From Onchocerca lupi (lineage: Eukaryota; Nematoda; Chromadorea; Rhabditida; Onchocercidae), in NCBI GenBank assembly GCA_028564675.1, contig JAOVVO010000330.1, forward strand, positions 1 to 64,000: a stretch of DNA of 64,000 bases, in the 5' to 3' direction. The stretch's first letter is position 1, and each line of letters opens with the position of its first letter. The position numbers were made by a program, and so were the translations under genes. The notes beneath the pieces were generated by a model. The model was given only the letters and a program-made list of their open reading frames with translations, ran no database searches and was not told the origin of the DNA. Shown in pieces: positions 10,857-22,842 of the stretch.

Positions 10857-13080
10857 AATGTTATTGTAACTTTCACAAATATACTCAAAAAATTTTACCG
10901 AGTTATATTTTAACGTTTCACGCAAAAAATGTCATAAAGTTTGAATAAGGCTCTATATCTATTAAATGAATCAGATACTGATCCATGAAACATACAAATA
11001 TGGACAGATAAAACAGGCATAAAATCCTTACTCTATAATGAGAGCAAAATGATAAATATGAAAAAATTTAGGAAAGATAAAAATTAAATTATTAATTGGT
11101 ATCACTCTATATTAACATAGTATAAGATACGAATTTCTGAAAAACTCTTAAATTTATTTTAAAATTTGCTCTAAACCATGCTGAAATATAGAATGTAGGA
11201 TAATATGGCTTACTATCAACTTATCTTCATAATCAATAATAATTGGAGTACCTTGTTTCAGAAACTCATCTAAACAAAAAATAAACAAGATTTTTGTTTA
11301 CTTTTATTTAAATTACAATGAGGAAATAATTTGATACTTATGGTTAGAACAGAATTAAAATAAAAGAAGAAATAAATTTAAAAGATAATTTAGCAGATAA
11401 TGATTTAAAATTAAATTTACCTATTAATAAATAAGAAAAAATGGAAAAAATTCTCCTGTTTTTCCTTTTATCCTAGCCGATAGTTTTTTATGATGCTATA
11501 ACTGCAAAGGCAATGCTGAATTTCCTTAGCTAATTGTAATTAAAAACTGACTAATGAAAACTTTTTTAATAGTAATCTAGGTTAATAGATATATGATCAA
11601 TTACTATCAGAATATCAAACCACTTTAATATATTTCACATGATATATTCCTTCTTATCTTGGAAACAGGTTAGAGTTGAAAAATGCTTTTTTACAAATAT
11701 CGTGTTAAACTTCACATGTTTCGCCGCTGATTTTTCTTTATTTTTATTATTTTTTTCTGGATCAAATACCAGTCAAACTAACTTTTAAGAAATTTTATGC
11801 AGAAAAATACAATACAAAAAATGCCGATAAATTACATTTGATTCAGACCTCGAAAAAATAAGCATTAAGTGATTTTTTTGTCGAACTTTTTCCAGGAAGT
11901 AAGGATATGTGAAAAAAAAAATGCCCTTTATTTTGACGGTTTCAAAAATTGAACTTCCTTCGAATTTTTTTCAAATTTCGAGCGAACAACATCTGTCATT
12001 AATCGTAACTTATTAAGTTTTCAAAACTGCATGCAACAATGAAGGAATTTCTTTTAAAATAACCTGCTTTCAGCTTCTGAAATTTTGAAAATGCTGTTAA
12101 AACTTCTTTTATATTTAGATTTTACGGCTGTTTATAAAATTTCAAAATTTATAGAAATATCGAAGAATTCATTCAACAGTTCTAAATGCTAGATATTTTA
12201 CAATGTTTATGCCCTCATTTCAACCATTTATAAAAGCAGGAAATTACGATGATCTTTATTTCTTCTTGTAATAATTCATTAATTCTAATTAAAGTTCGTT
12301 GTTGAGCTAAACAAATTCAAAATAAATATGTTTAAAATTTCCGGTACTTACTTTTCAAAAAAAAAAATTCCTTTCAGTTTTATAATTTACAGAATATTTC
12401 GTCAATCCAAAAATTTTTGTTGTCAACAAAATAAGTCAAAATGAATAAGGTGACCTTAAGATGAATACCGAAGAAAAATTCACAAATTGTGGTTAATTTT
12501 AGTAAAGTAAACTAAATACTATTTCTTCTTTAATCAATTCATTACTTTCTTTCTTAACGCTCATTGACCTTGACAAATTCTTTTGTCTTTCCAGAATTTT
12601 GTCCTTTAATTTATCGAAATAAAAACAAAAAAAAAAAAAAAAAACAAAAAAAAGCGAAATCTTAAAAGACATACCGAGGAATCGGTTCGATGAAAGCAGT
12701 TAGGCAGAACAAACGATATTTAAATGAGAAACACAGATTTGATGGTAAAATGAAAAAATTTGACACAAATTTGAATTTTTGAGTGCAATTTAGAGGAATA
12801 AGAAACAAAATTAATAATTCGAACTAAAGACAGAATAGATCAAAGGATTTAGTATTATCTTTCTACCCAATAGTTTACTTTCACATATTTATTCCTCAAC
12901 GAATGTAAAAAGTTCAAAAATCAGCAAACCGTTGCACAACTCTTTCGCTTCTGTTTTATTACATTCATGAAAGTTTGTTGGAGAATGAATAAAGATAGAA
13001 ACATTTCATGAATTTCAATTCGTTATCAAAATATCATAAAAAATAATATAAAGAATAATCTTACGAAATCTACTGAATGA

Positions 13081-13123
13081 GAAATTCGTTAATTATAAAA
13101 TTAATTTTAAATTAACGAATTTC
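13081..13123. repeat. short inverted repeat (14-bp perfect arms)
   Basis: The arms 13081-13094 and 13110-13123 are perfect reverse complements (GAAATTCGTTAATT). Most of the 15-base centre is itself A/T-palindromic, so the structure could extend inward with a bulge. Confidence 0.75.
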
Positions 13124-13774
13124 TTTTTTAATAGATTTCATAAGTTTCTTTTTTCAACAGATTTCATGAGACCTTCTTAAAGCTTAGGAATCAATTAATA
13201 ACTTACTTTTAAATATTGTGTATTTTGTTCTCATAAAAATTACTCATGTCAGCTATGATCAGCCAAAATTGAAATTAAATAGAATGAATTCATAAAAGAT
13301 TAAAGATGTTAAACTATATTACGACATTGTGTTTATTATAGTAAAATCAAATGATTCGAGTGTTATCAATAATTTAATTGATTCTTCTCCAAAAAATTTT
13401 TTCAAAAAGCGAGCATACAAACATGGCATATCAATACTTGCAAAATAAACAATTTTTACTTAGAAATGACAGATAATTTTGATTTTTGAAACTAATCGAA
13501 ATCTTTTCGGAAGTCATTTCAATATCTATTATTATTGAATAACGAGCATATGATGTTGTGCAATTAAAAAATAATAATAAAAAAAGACATTGTTGAAAAA
13601 ATCTTTAAAAATCATTCTGTATACATGCACTTTTTTTTTTTTAGTCATAAAAAATTGTATTGATATGAATGATTAAAGAAAGAGGAAACAATCGCTAGTA
13701 AGAAGAACTAAGCAAATGAAAAACTGTGATGCTGCATATCTTTCTCGAAATAGAACAAGTAAAAATGTCCTATT

Positions 13775-13838
13775 GATGATGATGATGATGACAATGATGA
13801 TAATGATAATGATGATAACGATAATGATGATAATGATA
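13775..13838. repeat. GAT/AAT trinucleotide microsatellite
   Basis: An interrupted run of GATGAT and GATAAT units. It creates a Met/Ile-rich open frame on the plus strand that I do not regard as a gene. Confidence 0.9.
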
Positions 13839-13936
13839 CATACGCTTGTCTACTGGTTCGTGTTGATGGTAACAGTGTTGAACACATTTGCTTCCCACCC
13901 TTATCACAAATTCACTATGGCAAACACATGAATAAC

Positions 13937-14312
13937 CTTTTTTTCATAGATATCGACCAAGAAGCCAGATGTGAGCGATTTATTGTAACGAAAGAAAATT
14001 CATAATAGTGGGAAGAGAATTTGGTGATAGCTTAGCTTGTGATTATCAACTTCGATAGTTTAGCAACAAATGATTACGACAAGGATTATGCATATCGCAT
14101 ATCAAAATATTCCTAGAAAAATGTTTTTTCCTGTATCGGTGAAAAAACCAGATTTAAACGCTTTGTTACAATGAAACAAAATTAATAATAGCGGGAAAAG
14201 ATTTAATGATAGCTTAGCTTATGATTATCATTCTTGATGTTCTATCACCAAGTAATAACGATAAGGAAACGATTTGATATGATGCATATCAAAAGATTAC
14301 AAAAGAAATAGT
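13937..14312. repeat. diverged tandem duplication, period 183 bp
   Basis: Two copies align from a T-run plus CCAGAT (13965 and 14148), through a shared block containing GATAGCTTAGCTT and GATTATCA, to GCATATCAAAA. The copies differ by scattered substitutions and short indels, so this is an old duplication. Confidence 0.75.
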
Positions 14313-14611
14313 CCCGAAAGTTTTTGAATTCCCTATGGTAAGCTATAAAATTTAGGGTATTATGTATTGTTTTAAGCAAATAATAACTTTAAAATACCAA
14401 TATAGCAATATATAGTCAATTATTTCCTACCGTGGATATCCTGAGATGTCCTAGAATTATCAGACTTAATAATGACAGTGTTCTAATTAATATTCAGAAT
14501 AAAGATAGTACTACTATTAATGTTTGATTGATGTTTAAATGAAATGATCATATTATATTGATCCTTATGTGACATAGTTTCCTGATCATTTTAAATACTA
14601 AACGAGATATA

Positions 14612-14773
14612 TTATTCTGTAATTAGTAAATTCTTAGCAAATATGTTAGGGACAAATTTTGAATATATTTCGGTACAACCGAAGAGTTTGATGTTGCACA
14701 CACCGATGCCAATGACCAATCCATTCGAAGTTTCGACAAACGTTAACAAATGAGGACAATAACCTTTAATATT
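14612..14773 (-). other. coding-like open stretch, unassigned
   Basis: The minus strand is open for about 53 codons after a TGA and ends at a TAA at 14612. It has balanced composition, including a Gly/Ile/Val-rich stretch (LVIGIGVCNIKLFGC), and is clearly less AT-rich than its surroundings. No in-frame ATG begins it and no good splice acceptor is evident. The plus strand also carries a 36-codon ATG ORF here. It may be a fossil of a gene or mobile element. Confidence 0.25.
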
Positions 14774-16366
14774 TCATCTCATGAATTTTTTCATTTCTCT
14801 CCCAGGCCCTTCTCTGAAATCTAATCAATGTATTATAATTATCAACTTTCATTATTCACATTTACATTTAATATTTGAATTTTCAAAACTAAGGATTTAT
14901 TTTTCTATGCTACAGAAGTTGCCTTTTTCCATTTATATCTAAACTAATAAAATTTCTGGTCTCACAATTTGCAAGATAAATTTATTACAACTTACCTAAA
15001 TAATTTTGCTTTAAATTCTTTACTATAAAAAGATTATTTTAGAACTTAACTTTAAAATATCATAAAATATTTCGTCAGAACATATCATTAGTGCAACATG
15101 TTTTATCTTGATGATAAAATTCTGTTTCAGAGCAAGGATATAAATTCGTCGCTTGAAGATCGTTTCTAAAAACAGCTATCCACTCATTTCATCTAATGGA
15201 TACATAATTCAGGATTTGGTCTGAATTTCCTCAGTCAGTTGAAATATTTCCTAAATGGCAATTTAGATATGTAAGAACTAATTTTTAAGACAATTCCGAA
15301 TGGGCGACGGTAATTTTTCAATAATAAATTTGGAAAATTCCCAGTGCAGGAAAAAATTGCAATATTTAAGAAAAATGATCATTGGCACTTTGAGAATTTT
15401 TGAGAGTTTTTCTGCTTTTATTCATAAATTTTTAAAATTGATAGTTTACAATTAGATAAACTATTTTTTCATTTTCAACTTTATTAGCAAAGTATCAACT
15501 GGAAATTACTTATTAGCAATTGTTTACACCTGCTCATGCAAAGAAAAATAATCTTTTATCAGAAGATATAGAGGGAAGCTGCAACAAATCGAATTTCATT
15601 TCCATATCAAAATTTATCAATGAAATATTCTTTGCCAACTGAGTAATTGTTCCGGATTTCAAACTTGCAACAACTATTACTGTTGCTGATTTTTCTATTA
15701 TGTTCTATTTTAGCCTAAAAGAATTATTGTTCCATCGTCATGAACGTGAAGAATTTGAATTAAATTGAAAAATCACTTGCTTCAAATTTTTTGGCTTCTA
15801 GTACATCAACTTTAAATTAAAATATTATAATGATGTTATCAGTGATGCATCCTGTCTCATGTCATTCAGTAATGGTTGAGATTCTGATTTCTGCTTTCTA
15901 TGTTTTTTGATGATGATATAATTATAAAAAAACGTAGCCCAGAATTAATCAGCAGTGATTCATAATTACATCATTGATATATGCTATGATTTCGATTTCA
16001 TCTCCTCTTTTTAATTCATTAATTTTTAATTCACGATGACATATCATTAGATTCTATCAGTTATTTCCTACTTTTTTTTTTTAAAAATTTCTTCTCATAC
16101 ACTATACCTCTTTATATTGAAGTATCACGCTTTTTTCACGTAACTTTCAGTTGCACTAATTGTACTTCTAAAGGCATCAGATGGTATGATAATTTCTTCT
16201 AAAATCTTTTCGCTCTAAATGACTTGTGGAATACATCATTACTTCTTTCTTTTTAATTTAATATTGGTTAGATAAAATTGATGAAATACAAACTTACATC
16301 ATTTATTTCGTTCTATAACATTCATTTTGATATGTATTGAATATACATTCAATGCTGTTAAATGGA

Positions 16367-16426
16367 TGAAATGGCTCCAATTAAGCTTTGATACTCAAAT
16401 ATCAAAGTTTAATTAGAGCCATTTCA
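16367..16426. repeat. 27-bp hairpin with 6-base loop
   Basis: The arms 16367-16393 and 16400-16426 are reverse complements with 25 of 27 matches and a CTCAAA loop. There is no coding frame. It is the same kind of object as the hairpins at 5261 and 43939. Confidence 0.85.
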
Positions 16427-17793
16427 CCTGAGTAAGCACGAAATTAAGAGGATGAAAATTTTTGGAGAAGATAAACGCCTAAAGCAGCTCAACTTTGTTA
16501 TTTCATTCCTGGAATCACATTATTATTTGTTGGAAAGACTCATCCATATCTTCAAATTTCGTCGAATCAATTATTTAAATCATGGATTTTTTCAAACTTA
16601 AAGCTTCATTTATAAAGTATAAAATAGAATCTGATTAACTTTTTTCATTATAGTTAATTACTTCATTATTCTTCCAATCTATGAGTCGATTAATTATTTA
16701 ATTGTATGCAATATGAATAAGTTTATTTCTCTGAAATTGAGAAATCGGAAAAGTATTATGTTCTGAAGCGAGAGGAAAGATGACAGCTGGTTTTTTTTTT
16801 TTTTTTATTCGTTTATTAACTAAATCATTTTCATCTTTTCGCTTTTCTTTCTTTCATTTTTTTTAGCATTTAGTTACGAAAAGAATGTCAATTTCATTCA
16901 CTGAGAAAGAATAATTTCCCGAACGTTTTCCGTCCTATTCTTTTACTTCAATTTTTATTTGCTTCCTCTATAACGATAACTAATATCATTCTCTTCTTGA
17001 CTGCTTAAATAACCTTTGAAATTCAGTTTAATTATTGCAACAATCTCGTATATCGAAATTATGACTCTTTTGTAAATTAGTACATAAATATTAATCATTC
17101 GAATCCCTTTTCTTTTTTAATTAACCATAAATCTGGATCAAACTCTCTTTACTCTTTAATTTTCAATTGTTATTACATATAAAACATTCAAAATCATATG
17201 GAATGAGTTTCACGGATGGTTTCTTTTTCTATGAATGAAAAAAAAAATTTTTTTCTCTATCACTGTCAAGTGTGACAGTTATTCAAAATTTTTAGTAATC
17301 TTTTTTATTTTTAATTAAAACTCATGTATATATAGAATATATATATATTTTTTATTGGAATTAATGTTGTTTGTAGAGACTGAAATTATTTCTTCTTTTT
17401 AATTTAGGCTCATTTTCATATTCCTATTAGGTTTTTTTCTTTTTTAGTGGAATTTTTCATGTTACATTAAATGAATCACTTCGTTGTCACGGCATCACTG
17501 ATTGATATTATATCTTCTCTCGAGATATGAAGATGATTCTCGAGATAGGATGGAAGGAAAAAGAAAGAGAAATTAAAAATAAGCGATATTGCTACCTAGT
17601 CTTCTTTTTTTCCAAAAATAAAAAGATTTTTTTTAACATGAATCTCTTAATGAGGAATTTATTTTCAAATATGCTTATTTTCAATTCACATAAATACAAA
17701 ATGGAGAAAAAAAATATTCTTTTCAAAAAGTTTCAAGGTTTCATCTTTCAAAAAATTCTAAAAATAGTATTAATTTCCTTTTTTTTTCCACTT

Positions 17794-18299
17794 TTATATA
17801 TTTGAAACAGGATATTCTTTCGTATGCTGTAGGGTAAAGAGGGTTTCTGTTTGATTAGTTATTTGGTGATTGTAAGTCTTTGGCATCTCTAACCTATTAA
17901 AAATCTTAACAGCCCTAGGAATAGCAATTTCGATTCTAGAGTCGTTGGATTGGAGACCTTTTTGCTGCTGTGCCTTGACTATGTCAACAATAGCTTTTAT
18001 TAGGTTTACACGATATTAAAAACAATATCGCAACTTACAACAACAATTAATGGAAAAAAATAAAACGATATGCGAGTAATATAAATAATACCAATAGTGG
18101 TCCTTTGATGAATGGTTGTTTGTGCTTCGTTGAGTTTGCTTGATATTGGCCAGGAAAGTTTTGCCACTGATGTAGGAGTCTGTCGCTGACGGTAATTCTC
18201 TTGTTGCTGATGGATTGATGGTGTGGACACTGAACCGCCACTAGCCTTGTTGCACTGATGATCGGAGTATTCCAAAGATTGCTGCCGCTGTTCTTGCAT
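17794..18299 (-). CDS. possible two-exon gene, Gln-rich 135-residue protein
   Basis: Exon 1 would be 18299-18092 and exon 2 would be 17993-17794, joined in phase 1 across a 98-base intron. The ATG at 18299 lies behind TTTTTGGACAG, a plausible trans-splice acceptor. Both parts are open only on the minus strand and are clearly less AT-rich than the flanks, which argues for real coding. The first 65 residues are rich in Gln, Ser and Thr; the second exon encodes a balanced segment with several Ile/Val/Lys-rich helices and ends at TAA (17796-17794). The weak point is the internal acceptor (AATAAAAG), which lacks a pyrimidine tract, so a frameshifted pseudogene is a real alternative. I do not recognise the family. 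Confidence 0.4.
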
Positions 18300-18542
18300 T
18301 GATGCTGCTGTCCAAAAAGTTCCGCTTTTGTATGGTCATCCTTGATAGGGGCGGAGGTTATACATTAATCATGCAAAAAAGATTGATATGGGTAAGACTA
18401 AAGGATAGGAGATGACTAATACTTGAAAACATTTAAACAAAGAAAAAGGACTTGGTCCCTGCATTATTACATTGACTTGATTGCAGCCAGCAACTTTTTA
18501 GACAAAGGGCATGACATTAATCCTTACAAAATTACAGACATT

Positions 18543-18606
18543 AGCATGTTTTACAACCATTTAAGCATTTTTACAACCACTTACAGCATATTTTACAACC
18601 ATTTAC
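18543..18606. repeat. 21-bp tandem repeat, three copies
   Basis: Three near-identical units beginning AGCAT and containing TTTTACAACCA start at 18543, 18564 and 18585. They lie inside the plus-strand open frame at 18423-18635 and explain its repetitive Tyr/Asn/His content. Confidence 0.85.
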
Positions 18607-19454
18607 AACTCTTGAACGAAGCACATGAGCATTAGTAGATGATGAGAAACAAAGGACTATTGTGTACAATATGAATTGATGGTTACATTGTGAGATTTGC
18701 AAATTTTTATTATAAACAACATTTGGATATGCCAGCATTTCGGCTCACCGACATATGCGATGTAACCTAAAATCTTTGACATTATCTTGAAATCTTTGCA
18801 AAATATATTAAATCAAATCAAGAAAATTATATTAAGTTATTGCTAAAATTAAAACCAATGAATAGAATTAATTAAAATATGATATTTTATTTTTGCAGCA
18901 AGTATACAGATATATAAGGTCAAAGATTTCATTTCTGATCTGAAATTCTTTGAATTTCAAATGATGATGAAGAATTATAGGAAGGATAAATAGAACAATA
19001 AGATTATTAATATTTCATCATTATTCGATGAAGAGACTATAAGAAGATAAAAAGTATCGTTACTTGCTATTTTTATCAATTCGATAGATTGTAATAACGA
19101 ATGCAATTTTTTTTTCCTTTTTTTGTCATTTTTACTTTGGTGAACATCAAATAATGATATATGATTTGATGTTTGCATTTGCTTATCATTTACGTAATCT
19201 TTTGATTCTGCAAAAGAAGAGAAAGGAACAAGCAATTAAATTTTATGGTTGCAAGGAAATAGCAAGCTGGATTGAATCCTTAAAAAAATGAGTCTAATAT
19301 ACTGATGCCATTAATCTTGTTCTTTTTTCATTATTTTTCTATCTTATCATTTTTCATTTTCTTCAATCTCAAATTTAGACTTTTCCTTCATTATATTCAG
19401 GAAAGCTTCTTCATTCTTTTACTTCTAAAAAAATTTTGAATCTACTTTTTCATT

Positions 19455-19654
19455 AAAACTTAAAATATCTATTTTTACGCATTAATAAAATTTTTATTTC
19501 AATAGATTTTGCACTAGCTTTATATCCGCTGTCATCTTGGACGTTTGCTTGGCTTATTGATAACGAACTGATGAAATCGATCTTATCATTAGCTCTATTA
19601 TCAACTGCAATCATGTTGTGCTTAGTATATTGTAGCAGATGGTATGAAAGTTAA
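19455..19654. other. coding-like patch, strand ambiguous
   Basis: On the plus strand a frame without ATG is open to a TAA at 19652-19654, after a possible acceptor (TTTCAATAG, ending 19505), and would encode a hydrophobic segment. On the minus strand an ATG ORF of about 52 codons overlaps it and contains a stretch reminiscent of the E-F strands of an Ig I-set domain (L-I-x-x-A...D-S-G-Y), but lacks the Cys that should follow the Tyr. Base composition is clearly higher in GC than the flanks. It may be an exon or an exon fossil on either strand. Confidence 0.3.
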
Positions 19655-20307
19655 AACTATTATCTATTTTTTCCATTTAATGTCTTTTCAGATTATTTTT
19701 ATTTTTCTCTTTTTTTGTCAAATTTATTTAGATGCCTTGAATGAAAGAAAAAAGACACTTTAAATCAATTTTGTGCAATTTTCGAAAAAAAAAACAGCGC
19801 ATAATTCTCTAATTCGACTAGCAGATGGTAACAATGGGAAATTTCTAAAGTCCGCAAATTAATTTTCTTTTTTTGGGAGTAGTTTTTTATTTCGGTTGTA
19901 AAGCATTTGATGCCAAGCGAAAATACAGACTATTAGGTAATATTCTGTATAGTAATTAGCATATTAAAAGTTAATTGGGATTGGACTTTCATTTAATATT
20001 GAAATACCAGAAAATAAAGATTGACATGACCGTGACAACTCAATGTCTCGTTTTCAAAGCTACTGGATATCTCTGATGAATGTGGCACCATCAGATGATA
20101 TAAATGCAAATGATTTAAATTCTTAACACAACAGTATTGGCGCCAAGAAAACAAACAATGAATCCTTTAGTTTGCAGAAGAATTGTCCATCAAATATTTT
20201 CTTTTTAGATGCGACACTATATTGAGATGATTTTATTTGCTGAAAATTGTGTGCTTATGACTTTTTTAATCGAAAAGCCGACATGTTGGTGTAAAAAAGG
20301 GTAGACA

Positions 20308-20655
20308 TAAAGCAAAACAGCTGAGAGTACTTGGAAGACTAAGCGAAATAACTGAGTATAACTATGACCAAGATGAACGAAACAAATGAGCGTATTTATA
20401 ATCAAAGACAGAGCGGAATTGTTTAGTTAATGGACGATAGAACGGAACGATTAAGCGTAACTTGATCAATGACAAGCGAAACAGCTGAGTATAGTTATGA
20501 TCAGGAATGGAGCGGAATAATTCAGTATTGTTATGATCAAAGATGCAGTTAATAGTTGAATTTCCTTATAATGAAAATCAGAGCGGAATATTTGAGTGCT
20601 GCTGTAATTAAAGACAGAGCAGAATAGCGGTTAATCATAATACATTCAGTTAAAT
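20308..20655. repeat. degenerate minisatellite, about 35-bp unit
   Basis: About eight imperfect units follow a consensus like AGCGGAATA..TGAGTAT..TTATGATCAAAGA, some with short insertions. Unit starts (AGCGAAA or AGCGGAA) recur near 20342, 20412, 20474, 20509 and 20582. The array stops about 12 bases before the rRNA fragment at 20667. Confidence 0.7.
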
Positions 20656-20666
20656 AATTTTGCCAC

Positions 20667-21045
20667 AACAACGTGATCGCGTGGTCGTTATAGCCTATCT
20701 AGATATAAGTTAGAAGCGATTCTGACGTGCAAATCGATCGTCTGACTTTGGTATAGGGGCGAAAGACTAATCGAACTATCTAGTAGCTGGTTCCCTCTGA
20801 AGATTCCCTCAGAATAGATGGAGTACGTAATGAAGCTGCTATATTCGGTAGATTGAATGATTAGAGGAATTGTGGGACGAAACGTGTTCAAACTATTCTC
20901 AGACTGTCAATGAGTATGACATGACGTGTTGCTTGCTTGAATGAAGCGTAAACATTGAAGTGGGGCATTTTGGTAAGCAGAACTGGCGCGCTGTGAGATG
21001 AGCCGTATGTTGAGTTTAAACTTGATGCGTCTCGATACAGCTGGT
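20667..21045 (+). pseudogene. degenerate 28S (LSU) rRNA fragment
   Basis: About 380 bases match the end of domain I and the start of domain II of eukaryotic 28S rRNA, in sense orientation. Recognisable conserved blocks occur in the right order: CGTGATCGCGTGGTCG near the start, CGTGCAAATCGATCGTC, then TTTGGTATAGGGGCGAAAGA, CTAGTAGCTGGTTCCCTC, GAATGATTAGAGG, and GGTAAGCAGAACTGGCGC near the end. Between and within them are substitutions and indels at positions that are near-invariant in working rRNA, for example CGAACTATC where CGAACCATC is expected. Similarity fades after about 21045. No 18S, 5.8S or ITS sequence is adjacent. It is therefore a dispersed, decayed copy, not part of the rDNA array. 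It also generates the overlapping spurious minus-strand ORFs at 20688-21212. Confidence 0.88.
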
Positions 21046-22628
21046 AAATCGTTATATTTACTGTAATCTTCAAAATGTATGGAAATGCTTCCAGAAATGA
21101 TTATTATCGTTGTCCGTGGTAAAAATATATACCATTTTAGTGCAATGAAAACGGATATACACATATTGGATGAATGTTTACGTATGCTGATGCTTGTCAT
21201 AAAACGTACCAAATTTGATAAATACCATACTAAGTAATTGTTAAATATTCTATTTAAGTGATTGTTGACAAATTCATCCCAAGAATGATTTGTTTAACTT
21301 TAATATCAATCGGAAAGTAGTATCGGTTCAGAAATATTAGACGAAGAAATGAATGAAGTCGAAAATTACTGACAATCTAATCAGCAGAATGGATAAGAGG
21401 ATTATTAAAGTTTTTTTTTTCTGATTGCTGATGACATGTCTCTTTTTTCTGGCATCGTTTTTGACAGGTAATTTGTGGCGCATTAGGCATTCTTTTAAAT
21501 GGGAAAATTTTTGTGCTATATATTTGCGTCATAATCCGATAAATCCAGCAAATATCGTCAAATTTCATGATTTTATTTTATTTTTGAATCATTACAAAGT
21601 TTGGATTATCACGAATATCTTTCTTCATCCATAAAAAGTGGGAAGTAAAGAAATTTGAGAAGTAATATCAGAAATAAGATTTTTCTTCATTTTTATTGCC
21701 TTTGATTTCTATATTATTTATTATTACAAATTTCTTTAGTGTTAATTCGAAATTTCACAATAATTCAAAGACATGCTCATGAAAGTTTACCATATTATCG
21801 ATTGAAATAAGCAAATAATTGTTGCTTCAGTGAAAATTAATTACCATTAATGATCTCTTCTATAAAGCTCTTCCATCATAAAATTTACAAGCAATTACTC
21901 ACAAGTCTTTAAGTGAAAACACTAAAGAAAAAGAATGAAACTTTTCTTAGCGTTGCAATTAGTTCTGTGACTATGCATATGTAAAATTTGCCAAGTTTTA
22001 TTTTTCTCTTTTCTTTCCATCCAAAAGCTTTGAGTATGCAACTAAAATAAATTCTGAAAAACAAATTATTCGAATTTTATTCAGGCCTTAAGCTTAATTA
22101 GAAGCTACTTATTGTTTCTTTTGCAAGAGAAAAAATATATTTCTGTCCATATTTCGTGTTACTTGTTCACAATGAAGAAAAAATATTAAGTTGTTTCTGA
22201 AGAATTTATTAAAGTTTGTTGATAATAAATAACTTTAAGATTCACCTAAAATGATATGAATATTTCTTCAATATTCACAAATCGTACCTGAAATTAAATT
22301 TTTTGATCTATCTGACATTAATACGTGATTTCATACGTAATAGTATAGCATTAGATATTCGTAAACAGTTAATCGAAAAGTATATGTGACATCAAGGATG
22401 TAATTTAAATTGAAATATTTCAAATGTATAAAAAATATTGGATTAATCACCAATAATCTACGCTTTGGACAATGAACAGGTGAATACTTTTCAAAATTTT
22501 AACTTTCTCTGAACATTTCGATTAATGAAGTGAAAAAAGATAATTTGGCACTTGAAATAGTTTAATGAATCTATTACGGATTAAATGAAATATATCCGCC
22601 ATAATAAAAGATACTGAACAGGTGCATA

Positions 22629-22842
22629 CTTACGTTTATATCATTCTCCCCGAATTTCGTTATGCTTACGTTTACATCACTTTTCCGGAATTTCGTCATG
22701 CTTACATTTACATCATCTTTTCGAAATTTCATTAGGCTTACGTTTATGTCACTTTTCCGGGATTTCGTTACTTACGTTTATGCCTCTCTTCCCGAATTTT
22801 GTTATGCCATACATTTACATCATTTTTCCGGAATTTCGTTAT
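22629..22842. repeat. 36-bp minisatellite, six units
   Basis: Six units with consensus GCTTACGTTTACATCAC, TTTTCC and GGAATTTCGTTAT lie head to tail and vary by a few bases and one-base length changes. The first units keep frame and give a 12-residue protein repeat on the plus strand, but frame is lost later, so I read this as a minisatellite and not a coding repeat. Confidence 0.88.

Larger units (their letters stand above)
10857..17793. other. AT-rich intergenic spacer with repeats
   Basis: No gene can be supported here. The spacer holds a hairpin at 13081, a GAT-type microsatellite at 13775, a diverged 183-bp tandem duplication at 13937, a coding-like minus-strand scrap at 14612 and a second hairpin at 16367, all listed separately. 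The rest is A/T-rich with many stops in all frames. Confidence 0.55.
18300..20307. other. spacer with coding-like scraps
   Basis: Between the possible gene at 17794-18299 and the minisatellite at 20308 there are several open scraps. A plus-strand frame of 70 codons at 18423-18635 has no true ATG. A short plus frame at about 18680-18770 ends near a potential donor (GAT/GTAACC), and the two scraps share a loose motif of the type TDI[SC]. None can be linked into a gene. Confidence 0.35.

Noticed and set aside
13716..13931. 71-codon plus ORF with a Met/Ile run
   Set aside because: The run is translation of the GAT microsatellite.
20332..20341. TGGAAGACTA, resembling the 5' part of miR-7
   Set aside because: Only ten bases match and they lie inside a minisatellite unit without a precursor fold.
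20688..21212. Three overlapping minus-strand ORFs of 61-101 codons
   Set aside because: They are the antisense of the 28S rRNA fragment and its flank; lack of stops reflects rRNA composition.
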